DNA from: DASRDR01 sp035550795
GTDB lineage: Bacteria > Methylomirabilota > Methylomirabilia > Rokubacteriales > DASRDR01
Length of the DNA: 64,000 bases
Assembly (NCBI GenBank): GCA_035550795.1
Contig: DASZOL010000116.1
Span: forward strand, 1 to 64,000
Direction: 5' to 3'
Of the stretch, positions 45,398-55,091 are shown one piece after another; the first letter of the stretch is position 1, and each line of letters begins with the position of its first letter. Under the pieces are notes generated by a model. It saw only the letters and a program-made list of their open reading frames with translations. It was not told the DNA's origin and made no database searches. The position numbers were made by a program, and so were the translations under genes.

Positions 45398-46248
45398 GCC
45401 CTTCGGCCGGCAGGGCGCGGGCGGCGAAGCGTCGGAAGACCCTCGGCGCCGCCCTCCGGTTCGCCCTGGCCACGGCGATCACCGTGGTGTTCCTCTTCCC
45501 CGTGTATTGGGTCTTCAGCACCGCCCTGAAGACCCCGGAGGAGATCTTCTCCATCCCGCCGGTCTGGTATCCCCACCAACCCAGCCTGGACAACTTCACG
45601 GGCATGTTCGGGCGCGGCGAGCTAACGCCCGTGTGGAACAGCCTGGTCATCGCCACGACGAGCACCGTCCTCTCGATCGGCATCGGCACCCTGGCCGCCT
45701 ACAGCCTGGCGCGCTACCGCACCGGAGGGCGCGCGCTGGCGGTGTGGATCATCTCGCTCCGCATGCTGCCGCCCATCGCGCTGGCCTTTCCCGTGTTCCT
45801 GCTGTTCGCGGCCATCCGCTGGGTGGATACTCTGCACGGCTTGATCGTGCTCTACACCGCCATCAACCTGCCCTACGTCATCTGGGTGATGCGCGGATAC
45901 GTGCAGGACATCCCGCCGGAGCTGGAGGAGAGCGCCACCATCGACGGCTGCAATCGGTGGCAGGTGCTCTGGTACGTGGTCTGCCCGCTGGCACGCATGG
46001 GCATGCTGGCGACGAGCGTGTTCGCCTTCGTCTACGGCATGAACGAGTTCGCCTTCGCCGTGGTGCTCACGCGAGTGAACGTGCTCACCCTGACCGTCAA
46101 GATCTCGCACTACTTCGGCAACACGGCCACCAGCTGGGCGTGGATCGCCGGCCTGGCCGTCCTCGGCTCCCTGCCGGTGTTCCTGGCGGTCCTGCTGATG
46201 CAGCGCTACATGGTGCGCGGCATCAGCCTGGGGGCCGTGAAAGGCTGA
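45394..46248 (+). CDS. MalG/UgpE-type ABC permease
   Basis: A 284-residue permease. The TTG at 45394 overlaps the upstream TGA (TTGA) and is the only plausible start. The EAA loop is EESATIDGCNRWQVLWYVVC; the opening is ITVVFLFPVYWVFSTALKTP. It completes the membrane channel with its partner. The operon has no ATPase gene, so a shared MsiK/UgpC-type ATPase elsewhere must drive it. Confidence 0.9.
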   Translation: MSPSAGRARAAKRRKTLGAALRFALATAITVVFLFPVYWVFSTALKTPEEIFSIPPVWYPHQPSLDNFTGMFGRGELTPVWNSLVIATTSTVLSIGIGTLAAYSLARYRTGGRALAVWIISLRMLPPIALAFPVFLLFAAIRWVDTLHGLIVLYTAINLPYVIWVMRGYVQDIPPELEESATIDGCNRWQVLWYVVCPLARMGMLATSVFAFVYGMNEFAFAVVLTRVNVLTLTVKISHYFGNTATSWAWIAGLAVLGSLPVFLAVLLMQRYMVRGISLGAVKG

Positions 46249-46288
46249 CGATGGCTCACGGCACGCCCCCGGGCAGCGGAGAGACGAG

Positions 46289-47311
46289 GTGAGAATCACC
46301 GGTGTCCGCGCGTTGATTCCCCGCGGCACGAACGAGCCGCGCGACTGGCGCACGGCCATGGCCCAGATCGCGGTGCTCGTCGAGACGGACGCGGGTGTCA
46401 CCGGCCTCGGTGTCGGGGGCGGGGGCCGGGCCGGCGTCCACATCGTCGAGACCGTCCTCCGGGACGTCCTGCTCGGCCGGGACCCCGCGGACGTCGAGGG
46501 ACTCTGGTCCACGATGTATCGCGCCACCCTGCCGTTCGGCCGGAAGGGCGTCACCATGTGGGCCCTCTCCGGAGTCGACCTGGCGCTCTGGGACCTGGCC
46601 GGCAAGGTCGCCGGCCAGCCGGTCCACGCGCTCCTCGGAGGACTCCGGAACCCGGCGATCCCCGCCTACGCCTCGATCGGCCACGAGGTCGGCGACGAGG
46701 CCGTGCGCGGCTTCCGCCACGTGAAGCTCCACATGCCGCGCCCGTTCCCGGGCTTCGCGGCGACGGTGGACGTCGTGCGCCGGGCCCGCGCCCGGCTCGG
46801 GCCCGAGATCGAGCTCTACGTGGACGCCTTTCTCGAGTGGGACGTCGAGACCACGCTGCGCCTGGCCGATGCCTTCGTCGCATCCGGGGTCCGGTGGATC
46901 GAGGAGCCGCTGTCGCCGGACGACCTGGACGGGTACGCGGAGCTTTGCCGGCGCTCCGCCATCCCCATCGCCGGGGGCGAGCACGAGTACGGGCTACACG
47001 GGTTTCAGGAGGTCATCGCCCGGCGCGCCCACCAGATCCTGCAGCCGGACGCGTCGTGGTGCGGCGGCCTCACGGCGCTCCGGCAGATCTTCCGCGCGGG
47101 GGCCGCGGCCGGCCTGTGGGTCGTGCCTCACCGGGGCGCCGAGGTGTGGGGACTGCACGCGATCGCGGCGCTCAGCCCCGCGCCGCTCGCCGAAAGCGGC
47201 CGGCCCTGGGTCACCTGGCTCCGCGGCGAGCCCCGGATCGCGGGCGGCGCGATCCGGCCGCCGGCCACCCCCGGGTTCGGGGTCGAGCTCGATCCAGCCG
47301 CGCTTCCGTGA
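46289..47311 (+). CDS. Enolase-superfamily sugar-acid dehydratase (rhamnonate-dehydratase-like)
   Basis: A 340-residue MR_MLE-family enzyme starting with GTG. Metal ligands are D in YVDAFLEW, E in IEEPLSPDD and E in GGEHEYG. The KxH motif lies in RHVKLHMPRP; VVPHRGAEVW supplies a catalytic His. GGEHEYGLHGFQE and ILQPDASWCGGLTAL are close to L-rhamnonate and related dehydratases, which turn an aldonate into 2-keto-3-deoxy-aldonate. It lies 40 bp after the sugar-importer permease and likely acts on the imported compound. Confidence 0.85.
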   Translation: MRITGVRALIPRGTNEPRDWRTAMAQIAVLVETDAGVTGLGVGGGGRAGVHIVETVLRDVLLGRDPADVEGLWSTMYRATLPFGRKGVTMWALSGVDLALWDLAGKVAGQPVHALLGGLRNPAIPAYASIGHEVGDEAVRGFRHVKLHMPRPFPGFAATVDVVRRARARLGPEIELYVDAFLEWDVETTLRLADAFVASGVRWIEEPLSPDDLDGYAELCRRSAIPIAGGEHEYGLHGFQEVIARRAHQILQPDASWCGGLTALRQIFRAGAAAGLWVVPHRGAEVWGLHAIAALSPAPLAESGRPWVTWLRGEPRIAGGAIRPPATPGFGVELDPAALP

Positions 47312-47386
47312 CACGACGCCCGGCCGCCCGGGTGCACGCGAGGCCCGGGGTCGTGCGGTCCGGCGGAACGTGCGATAGCATTCGAT

Positions 47387-49354
47387 ATGCTCGTCCATTC
47401 CCTGCTGGCCGATCTCGTCCTGACCTACGCGATCGCGCTGGTTCTCGTCGTGACCCTCGCGCGCCTCCGGGTGCCCTCGATCGTCGCCTTCATCCTGGCC
47501 GGCGTCGTGGCCGGCCCGGGCGTCACTCGCATCATCAGCACCCCCGAGGAGGTGGAGATGCTGGCGGAGATCGGCATCATCCTGCTCCTCTTCACGGTTG
47601 GCCTGGACTTCTCGCTCGCGGCGATCAAGCAGATCTGGCGGACCATCGTGGCCGCCGGTGCCATGCAGATGGTCGGAACGGCGGTCCTGGCCGGCCTGGT
47701 CCTGGCGCTGGCCGGCCACTTGCCCTTCACGCTCGCCCTGTTCATCGGACTCTTCGTGGCCCTCTCGAGTACCGCGATCGTGCTGAAGGGGCTGGCGGAG
47801 CGCAACGAGCTGGCGTCGCCGCACGGGCGGCTGACCATCGGCATCCTGCTGCTGCAAGACCTCGCGATCGTCGTGCTGCTCCTTCTGGTCCCGATCCTCT
47901 CCGGCAAGACGTCGCTGGCAGCAGTGCCGATGGCGCTCGGGCGCGCGCTGCTTGCCATCACCGTGGTGGCCGGAGCCAGCCGCCTCCTGCTCCCTGCGCT
48001 GCTGCGGTTCGTAACGGCCAGCGGGCGCCGGGAGGCATTCCCGCTGGCCATCCTCGTCGCCAGCGTGGGCACGGCGTGGCTGAGCTCGCTCGTCGGGCTC
48101 TCCATGGCGGTCGGCGCCTTCCTGGCGGGACTGATGCTGGCCGAGAGCGAGTTCAGCCACCAGGCCTACGCCGAAGTCAGGCCCGTGCGCGACGTGCTGG
48201 CGGGGCTGTTCTTCGTCTCGCTCGGCATGCTGATCGACCTGCCGACCGTGCTTGCGCACCTGCCGCTGGTCCTCGGCGTCGCCGCGGCGATCATCGCGGG
48301 CAAGGCGCTCGTCGCGACCGGCGCGCTCGTCGGCGCCATGAGTCCGGTGCGCGTGGCGATCGCGTCCGCCATCGGCCTCGCCCAGGTCGGAGAGTTCTCC
48401 TTCATCCTCGGCCGCGCCGGCGTCGACGCGGGGCTGCTCCCGGCGTCCATGTGGCAGACGATGCTCGGGGCCAGCATCGCGACGATGATCGCGACACCCT
48501 CGTTGCTCGCGGCGGCGCCCGCGGTCGCGTCATGGGTCCGCGCCGGTGACGGCTGGCGGGCGGCGGGGCGGACGGCGGGAGGCATCCCGCCCATATCCGG
48601 GCACGTGATCGTGCTGGGGTTCGGCGTCGGCGGCCGGCTGGTCGTCCGCGCGGTCCGCGACCTCGGGATCCCTTACCTGATCCTCGAGCTGAACGGAGCC
48701 ACGGTCCAGAGCGCGAAGGCGGAGGGGGAGCGGATCTTCTACGGCGACGCGACCAGTCCGGAAAGCCTCCGCGCCGCGCGGATCGAGAGCGCGGTCGCCG
48801 TGGTCAGCGTGCTGAGCGACCCGGACGCGGCTCATCGCATGGTGAAGGCCGCCCGGGAGATCTCGTCTTCCGTTCCGATCGTGGTTCGCACGCGGTACCG
48901 GCTCGAGGCGGAGCGCCTGCAGGCGCTCGGCGCGACGGTGGCCGTGGCCGAGGAGCTCGAGGCGTCCCTCGAGGTCGCGGCGCAGCTGCTGAGCCGGCTG
49001 CACGTCGCCGGTAACACGATCGAGGCGCTGCTCGATCTGTTCCGGCGCGAGTCCGTTTCACTGCGGCCGGTGCGCGCCCCGCGCGCGATGCTGCACTCCC
49101 TGCCCGAGCCGCTGCAGCAGATGCCGGTGTCGAGCCACCGCGTGGAAACCGGGCAGTGGGCCATCGGGCGCACGGTCGCCGAGCTGGACCTGAGGGCCCT
49201 GGCGGGAGCGTCGATTCTCGCGATACAGCGCAGGGACCGCTACATCACCACCCTCTCGCCGGACGAGGGCATCGAGAGCGGGGACGTGCTGTACCTCACC
49301 GGGGACGACCGGGACGTCGTGCTCGCCCGGCGGCGGCTCGAGGACGGCCAATAG
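47387..49354 (+). CDS. CPA2 cation/proton antiporter with RCK domains (KefB/YbaL-like)
   Basis: A 655-residue protein. Residues 1-390 form 12-13 helices of the Na+/H+ exchanger fold, with GIILLLFTVGLDFSLAAIKQ, STAIVLKGLAERNELASPHG, LLLQDLAIVVLLLL and GAFLAGLMLAESEFSHQAYA. A TrkA_N/RCK domain follows (HVIVLGFGVGGRLVVRAVRD with GxGxxG), then a TrkA_C domain near 560-650. It should exchange K+ or Na+ for H+, gated by nucleotide. It stands alone, convergent with nirK. Confidence 0.9.
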   Translation: MLVHSLLADLVLTYAIALVLVVTLARLRVPSIVAFILAGVVAGPGVTRIISTPEEVEMLAEIGIILLLFTVGLDFSLAAIKQIWRTIVAAGAMQMVGTAVLAGLVLALAGHLPFTLALFIGLFVALSSTAIVLKGLAERNELASPHGRLTIGILLLQDLAIVVLLLLVPILSGKTSLAAVPMALGRALLAITVVAGASRLLLPALLRFVTASGRREAFPLAILVASVGTAWLSSLVGLSMAVGAFLAGLMLAESEFSHQAYAEVRPVRDVLAGLFFVSLGMLIDLPTVLAHLPLVLGVAAAIIAGKALVATGALVGAMSPVRVAIASAIGLAQVGEFSFILGRAGVDAGLLPASMWQTMLGASIATMIATPSLLAAAPAVASWVRAGDGWRAAGRTAGGIPPISGHVIVLGFGVGGRLVVRAVRDLGIPYLILELNGATVQSAKAEGERIFYGDATSPESLRAARIESAVAVVSVLSDPDAAHRMVKAAREISSSVPIVVRTRYRLEAERLQALGATVAVAEELEASLEVAAQLLSRLHVAGNTIEALLDLFRRESVSLRPVRAPRAMLHSLPEPLQQMPVSSHRVETGQWAIGRTVAELDLRALAGASILAIQRRDRYITTLSPDEGIESGDVLYLTGDDRDVVLARRRLEDGQ

Positions 49355-49516
49355 AGAACACCGGCACCGCCGCCGGGGGGACCCGCGCCGGCCGGCGGGC
49401 GGGGCGGCCCTCGCGGCGGGTCGATCCAGGCCGCCCGCCGGCGCCGTCCCATGCTGCCTCGGGTCCGATGCCGGCCGGCGCCGGGATCAGGGAGTGGCGG
49501 CCGCCGCCGCGGGCCG

Positions 49517-51019
49517 CTAGTGGCCGGTCGTGCTCGAGGCGCCGTCGCCGTGGAAGACGTCCGGGTTGGGAGGCCCTTCGACCAGGAGGAAGCCGGCGAG
49601 GCCACGCTCGAGTCTCGACAGCGAGTGGTCCACGAGGATGTAGCGGCCCGGCACCTCGAGCTTGAACTCGACGATGGCCGCCCCGCCGGCGGGGACCATC
49701 GTCGTCTGCACGTTCGTCGCCGGCGGCGACCCCATGGCAGCCTCCTTGTACACGCGGTCGAAGATCTCACCGATCACGTGGAAGGACGAGGTCGCGTTGG
49801 GGCCGCCGACTCCGAAGTAGATGCGGACCGTCTCACCGACCTTCGCCTTCATCGGGTGCTCCGTCGTGAGCGCGCCGACTGAGCCGTTGAAGACGAAATA
49901 CTCGGCGCGCTCGCCCAGGAGCTTCTCGACGCTGAACTCGTCGTGCCCTGGCTGCCCGAACGGCCGGTCGGTGTAGAGCTCGCCCTGCATGACGTAGAAC
50001 TCGCGGTCGACCTTCGGCAGCCCGCCCGGGGGCTCCACGAGGATGAGCCCGTACATCCCGCTCGTGATGTGATTCGCCACCATCGGGGTCGCGCAGTGGT
50101 ACACGTAGAGCCCCGGATTGAGCGCCTTGAAGCGGAACCCCTTCGTCTCTCCGGGCGGGGCCTGCGTCATGACCGCGCCGCCGCCGGGCCCGGTGACCCC
50201 GTGGAGGTCCACCGAGTGAATCATCCGGCTGCTCTCACGGTTCTTGAGCGTCAGCTCGACCGTATCGCCGACGCGCACGCGGAGGAACGGCCCGGGGACC
50301 TTGCCGTTGAAGGTCCAGTAGTTGTAGGTCGTCTCGTTCGCCAGCTTGCCGATGAGCTCCACCGTCTCGAGCTCCACCGCGACCGTGCGCGGCGGTCCGG
50401 CCGGCAGCGGCGCGGGGAGATCAGCGGGGTTCCGCGCGATGCTCACCGACGGCGGCAGCGCCGCCACCGTGGTCTTGCCGGCGCCCACCACGAACTTGCC
50501 CTCCATGCCCGCCTGACGGTGCCCGGGTAGCGAGCAAAAGTACGCGAACTCGCCCGCTTTGTTCGCCCGGAAGGCCGTGACGCTGCTCGCGCCCTTGCGG
50601 TTGACGCGGTCGGTGGCGGCCTTGAACTCCGGGAAGACGACGTCGTGCTCCACGCCGTCCGCGTTGATCAGGCTGACCTGGACGACGGCCCCCTCGGCCA
50701 CCCGGAGCGTCGGGTTGACGACCCCTTCGATGTCGCCGCCGACCCCGACGAAGGCCATCTTGCCCTCCGCCAGCTCCGTGCGGAGGCGGAAGCGCACCGT
50801 GGGCGTGTACTCTGCCGCCGGGCTCTGCTTCGAGACCTTCGGCGCGGCCGCGGCCGGGGCAGGCCGGGCGGGCGACGCCGGCCGGCTCTGGGCCACGGAG
50901 CGTCCCGGCATCGGGTGGGGGTGCCCGCCGGCCGCGTGGGACTGGGCGCCCGCGACGGCCACCAAGCCCGGGACCAGGAGCACGACGGCGGACGCGAGGG
51001 AGATCACGATGCGGAGCAT
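49517..51019 (-). CDS. nirK: Copper nitrite reductase with extra N-terminal cupredoxin domain
   Basis: A 500-residue exported enzyme; ATG at 51019 has AGGAGG ahead. Signal peptide to about AGAQ, then a Pro/Ala linker. Domain 1 (75-180) is a plastocyanin-like cupredoxin with H125, C162, H167 and M172. Domains 2-3 form the CuNIR pair: type 1 copper H268, C309, H317, M322; type 2 copper H273, H308, H465; catalytic D271 and H414. All are present, so nitrite to NO reduction in the periplasm is expected. The fused cupredoxin should deliver electrons. No nor or nos genes are in the window. Confidence 0.9.
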   Translation of the reverse strand: MLRIVISLASAVVLLVPGLVAVAGAQSHAAGGHPHPMPGRSVAQSRPASPARPAPAAAAPKVSKQSPAAEYTPTVRFRLRTELAEGKMAFVGVGGDIEGVVNPTLRVAEGAVVQVSLINADGVEHDVVFPEFKAATDRVNRKGASSVTAFRANKAGEFAYFCSLPGHRQAGMEGKFVVGAGKTTVAALPPSVSIARNPADLPAPLPAGPPRTVAVELETVELIGKLANETTYNYWTFNGKVPGPFLRVRVGDTVELTLKNRESSRMIHSVDLHGVTGPGGGAVMTQAPPGETKGFRFKALNPGLYVYHCATPMVANHITSGMYGLILVEPPGGLPKVDREFYVMQGELYTDRPFGQPGHDEFSVEKLLGERAEYFVFNGSVGALTTEHPMKAKVGETVRIYFGVGGPNATSSFHVIGEIFDRVYKEAAMGSPPATNVQTTMVPAGGAAIVEFKLEVPGRYILVDHSLSRLERGLAGFLLVEGPPNPDVFHGDGASSTTGH

Positions 51020-51282
51020 GGGCCTGTCCTCCTGGGCCGTCTCAGTGACCGCCCGGCCCGCGTCGGAAATGCAGCCGGTATGCCAAGGCGGGACAGGCCC
51101 GCTGCCGGCGATCCTCGCGGAGAAACGGCCATCCGGCCGCCGGCGGCCGGCCCAGCGGCGCCCCAGTGGGACGGCGGCGGGGCACGTCCGGGCCCCTGGC
51201 GGCGGCCCGGAGCGCGCGGACGGTCTCCCGCCTGAGCCGGGCCCGGGGGCGTCAGCCCGCCGGCCCGCCGGAGTCGGGGCGC

Positions 51283-53646
51283 TCACGCGTATGGCCACCG
51301 CCAGTCCCGGACCTCGGGACGGTCGTCCCCGTGCTCGGCGATGTACGCCTTGTGCTCGGTCCGCCGCTCTCGCATCGCCTCCCTGACGTGCGCGGCCCGG
51401 GAGGCGAGCCCCGGCACCCGGTCGACCACGTCCATCACGAGGTGGTAGCGGTCCAGGTCGTTCAGGACGACCATGTCGAACGGCGTCGTGGTGGTGCCCT
51501 CCTCCTTGTACCCGCGCACGTGGAGGTTGTCGTGGTTGGTCCGCCGGTAGGTCAGCCGGTGGATCAGCCACGGGTAGCCATGGTAAGCGAAGATGATGGG
51601 CCGGTCCGTCGTGAAGAGGGCGTCGAACGCGGGGTCCGACAGGCCGTGGGGATGCTCCTCGCGGGGTTGGAGCCGCATGAGGTCCACGACGTTGACGACC
51701 CGTACGCGCAGGTCGGGAAGATGCTCCCGCAGCAGCGCGGTCGCCGCCAGCGTCTCGAGCGTGGGCACGTCTCCGGCACAGGCCAGCACCACGTCGGGCG
51801 CAGCGCCTCCGTCGCTGCTCGCCCACTCCCAGGTCCCGATGCCGGCGGCGCAGTGCGTGACCGCCGCGTCCATGTCGAGGTACTGGAGGGCGGGCTGCTT
51901 GCCGGCCACGATCACGTTGACGTAGTTCCGGCTCCGGAGGCAGTGGTCCGCGACCGACAGCAGCGTGTTGGCGTCCGGCGGCAGGTAGACGCGAATGATC
52001 TCCGACTTCTTGTTCACCACGTGGTCGATGAACCCGGGGTCCTGATGCGAGAACCCGTTGTGGTCCTGGCGCCAGACGTGCGAGGTCAGGAGGTAGTTGA
52101 GGGACGCGATGGGCGCGCGCCAGGGGATCCCCCGGGACACCTTCAGCCACTTGGCGTGCTGGTTGAACATCGAATCCACGATGTGGATGAAGGCCTCGTA
52201 GCTCGAGAAGAGCCCGTGGCGCCCCGTGAGGAGATAGCCCTCGAGCCAGCCCTGGCACGTGTGCTCGCTCAGGATCTCCATCACCCGCCCGTCGAGGTCG
52301 AGGTGCTCGTCCTCCGGCCGCCGCTCGGCGATCCATGCGCGGGCGGTCGCCTCGAAGAGGGCGTCCAGGCGGTTCGACGCGGTCTCGTCGGGGCCAAACA
52401 CCCGGAAGTTGCGCCGGTCCCGGTTGAGCTTCACGACGTCGCGCAGCAGGCGGCCGAGCACGCGCGTGGCCTCCTCCACCGCCGTGCCGGGCCTGGGCAC
52501 CGGCACGGCGTACTGCCGGAAGTCGGGCAGCCGCAGGGGCTCGAGCCGCACGCCGCCGTTGGCGTGCGGATTCGCCCCCATGCGGCGGGCGCCCCTGGGC
52601 GCCAGCGCCGCCAGTTCGTCGCGGAGCCGGCCCGCGTCGTCGAACAGCTCCTCCGGCTGGTAGCGCCGCATCCAGGCCTCGAGCTGTCGAAGGTGCCCGG
52701 GGTTGCTCGCCAGACCCGCGAGCGGCACCTGGTGCGAGCGCCAGAACCCCTCCGTCTTCTTGCCGTCCACCTCGGCGGGCCCGGTCCAGCCCTTGGGCGT
52801 GATCAGGATCAGGGCGGGCCAGCGAGGACGGGCGGCCTGGCCGTGCGTCCGGGCACGCCGCTGGATCGTGCGGATCTCCTCGACGATTGCGTCGAGCGTC
52901 TTCGCCATCGCCTCGTGCGTGGGCGCCGGCTCGTCCCCTTCCACGACGTAGGGGCGGTAGCCGTAGCCGGTGACGAGGCTCTCCAGCTCGGCCCGGCTGA
53001 TCCGGGCCAGGATCGTCGGGTTCGCGATCTTGTAGCCGTTCAGGTGCAGGATCGGCAGCACCGCGCCGTCCGTCACCGGGTTGAGGAACTTGTTGGAGTG
53101 CCACGCCGTGGCGAGCGGCCCCGTCTCGGCCTCCCCGTCCCCGATCACGCAGGCGACGAGGAGGTCGGGATTGTCGAAGACGGCGCCGTAGGCGTGGGCC
53201 AGCGAGTAGCCCAGCTCGCCGCCCTCGTGGATCGAGCCTGGAGTCTCGGGGGCGACGTGGCTCGGGATCCCGCCTGGAAAGGAGAACTGGCGGAACAGGC
53301 GTCGCAGGCCGTCCTCGTCTCGGGACACGTCAGGATACCGCTCGCTGTACGTGCCCTCGAGGTACGTGTTCGCGACCATGCCCGGCCCGCCGTGGCCCGG
53401 GCCGCAGATGTAGATCATGTCGAGGTCGAACTTCCGGATCACGCGGTTCAGGTGGACGTACACGAAGTTCAGGCCCGGCGTCGTCCCCCAGTGTCCGAGG
53501 AGGCGCGGCTTGACGTGTGCGATCGCGAGCGGCTCCCGGAGCAGGGGGTTGTCGAGGAGGTAGATCTGCCCGACGGACAGGTAGTTGGCCGCCCGCCAGT
53601 ACCGATCGATGAGGGTCAGCTCCTGCTCGGACAGCGTCGTGGACAT
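51283..53646 (-). CDS. xfp: Phosphoketolase (Xfp)
   Basis: A 787-residue ThDP enzyme splitting xylulose-5-P or fructose-6-P to acetyl-P and an aldose phosphate. TPP motif GDGEAETGPLATAWHSNKFL, opening WRAANYLSVGQIYLLDNPLL, GHWGTTPGLNFVYVHLNR and the C-terminal DLDRYHLVMDVVDRVPGL match the family at full length. It starts with ATG and GGAGG lies upstream. Acetate kinase is not adjacent. It lies 263 bp upstream of nirK, in the same direction but with room for separate promoters. Confidence 0.95.
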   Translation of the reverse strand: MSTTLSEQELTLIDRYWRAANYLSVGQIYLLDNPLLREPLAIAHVKPRLLGHWGTTPGLNFVYVHLNRVIRKFDLDMIYICGPGHGGPGMVANTYLEGTYSERYPDVSRDEDGLRRLFRQFSFPGGIPSHVAPETPGSIHEGGELGYSLAHAYGAVFDNPDLLVACVIGDGEAETGPLATAWHSNKFLNPVTDGAVLPILHLNGYKIANPTILARISRAELESLVTGYGYRPYVVEGDEPAPTHEAMAKTLDAIVEEIRTIQRRARTHGQAARPRWPALILITPKGWTGPAEVDGKKTEGFWRSHQVPLAGLASNPGHLRQLEAWMRRYQPEELFDDAGRLRDELAALAPRGARRMGANPHANGGVRLEPLRLPDFRQYAVPVPRPGTAVEEATRVLGRLLRDVVKLNRDRRNFRVFGPDETASNRLDALFEATARAWIAERRPEDEHLDLDGRVMEILSEHTCQGWLEGYLLTGRHGLFSSYEAFIHIVDSMFNQHAKWLKVSRGIPWRAPIASLNYLLTSHVWRQDHNGFSHQDPGFIDHVVNKKSEIIRVYLPPDANTLLSVADHCLRSRNYVNVIVAGKQPALQYLDMDAAVTHCAAGIGTWEWASSDGGAAPDVVLACAGDVPTLETLAATALLREHLPDLRVRVVNVVDLMRLQPREEHPHGLSDPAFDALFTTDRPIIFAYHGYPWLIHRLTYRRTNHDNLHVRGYKEEGTTTTPFDMVVLNDLDRYHLVMDVVDRVPGLASRAAHVREAMRERRTEHKAYIAEHGDDRPEVRDWRWPYA

Positions 53647-54143
53647 CGGTCCTCCAATCGGCGGTGGCGCGGTCAGCCCCGGGAGCGACGGGTTGCCGCG
53701 CCGGGATGGTCGGCGTCACCGGGTCTGGCGCACCGCGCCCTCCGGTCGCCCATATGCTTCATCATCTCCCATCTGCACGCTCCGGTCTCATGGCATCGGG
53801 CCGGCGCCATCCGCTTCCCTCGGGCTGGCGTGGCGGGTCTATCGGGACGCCCCGCCGGCGGCTCACCGCGCCGGGATCAGGGGCAGCGCGAGGAGCCTCG
53901 TCATGGAGCCGCTCGCCGAGCGGTGGGGCGGTCCCACCCCAGTCTGTCCCGGTGATGGGACAGCCGGCCCCTCCCGCCCGGATGGCCCTTCCGCTTGTCT
54001 GGCTCGCGACGCCTCGGAACCCGGGCGAACGGCGCCGCAGAGCAGAGGGGCCGAGAGCGGCACCATCGTTGCACGAGCGCAGGAGTGGTGTCCCAACCCC
54101 AGATGACGGCTGCGGTGCGGCACCGGGGCCGGGTGAGGAGTCC
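53647..54143. promoter_or_regulatory. Divergent control region between xfp and the Usp gene
   Basis: About 500 bases with no supported gene. TGTCCC-GGTGAT-GGGACA (53945-53962) is a perfect inverted repeat, 182 bases from the Usp start. The region should carry both promoters. No clear FNR-like box was seen. Confidence 0.5.
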
Positions 54144-55091
54144 ATGGCGACCATGCATCGGATCCTGTACGCGACGGACCTCTCGCCCACGTCCGAACCG
54201 GCCTGGAACGAGGCGCGACGGCTCGGGCGCCTGTTCGACGCCGAGATCGTCCTCCTTCACGTGGTGGCGCCGCCGTTCGTCCCTCCCGCTGAGGGCTACT
54301 TCCCTGCCGGGCTGTACGGAGAGCTCGTCGAGAGCTTGCGCCGAGACGCGCAACGCGGGCTGGATCGGCTCTTGGGCAGCGTGATCGGCTCGGGACTCAA
54401 GGTCCGGATCCGCCTGGAGAACGGACCGCCGGCCCAGCAGATTCTCGAGGTGGAGGCCGAGGAAGGGGCCGACCTCCTGATCGTGGGGACCCATAGCCGG
54501 ACGGGACTCCAGCGGACGATCCTGGGCAGCGTTGCCGATCGCCTGGTACGCCAGGCGACCTGTCCGGTCCTGACGGTCCGTCCGACGCCCGAGAGTGGCC
54601 CCCGCGGAGAGATCCGGCGGATCGTTTACGCCACCGACTTCTCGCCGACCGCGAGGGCGGCGTGGCCCTGGGTCGTCGCCATCGCCGGCGCGACGGGCGC
54701 CGAGGTCGACCTGGTCCACGTCACCTTCGAGCCCGTCGCGGACAAGCACATGTCCGCGGAGACGATCGGGCGGATGGCGCGAGCTCTCGACGAGCAGGCC
54801 CGGGTCGAGGCCGAGCGGTTCCTCGAGCAATCGACGCTGCCGCGGGAGCGGGTCCAGATCCGGCTCACGCAGGGCGTCCCGGGGGAGCAGATCGTCCGCC
54901 GGGCCCAGGACCAGGCGGCCGATCTCATCGTCATGGGCACGCATGGCTGGTCGGGCGTCGTCCGCTGGATGCTCGGCTCCGTCGCGCACCACGTGATCCA
55001 CACCGCGCCGTGCCCGGTGCTCACGGTTGCCCCGGCCGGGGCGCAGGAGGCCACCCGTGCCGGGGCCAAGTCGACGGGAGCGGGGCGGTGA
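54144..55091 (+). CDS. Tandem universal stress protein (UspA x2)
   Basis: A 315-residue cytoplasmic protein with two Usp domains. Domain 1 (3-147) opens HRILYATDLSPTSEPAWNEA and ends in ATP motif GTHSRTGLQRTILGSVADRL; domain 2 (157-300) opens RRIVYATDFSPTARAAWPWV and ends GTHGWSGVVRWMLGSVAHHV. Both retain the G-x2-G-x9-G(S) nucleotide site. GAGGAG precedes the ATG. It overlaps the OsmC gene. Confidence 0.93.
   Translation: MATMHRILYATDLSPTSEPAWNEARRLGRLFDAEIVLLHVVAPPFVPPAEGYFPAGLYGELVESLRRDAQRGLDRLLGSVIGSGLKVRIRLENGPPAQQILEVEAEEGADLLIVGTHSRTGLQRTILGSVADRLVRQATCPVLTVRPTPESGPRGEIRRIVYATDFSPTARAAWPWVVAIAGATGAEVDLVHVTFEPVADKHMSAETIGRMARALDEQARVEAERFLEQSTLPRERVQIRLTQGVPGEQIVRRAQDQAADLIVMGTHGWSGVVRWMLGSVAHHVIHTAPCPVLTVAPAGAQEATRAGAKSTGAGR

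Noticed and set aside
53664..54143. Upstream extension of the Usp frame as part of the protein
   Set aside because: The extension is Pro/Arg-rich without similarity, and GAGGAG immediately before the ATG at 54144 fits the Usp domain start.
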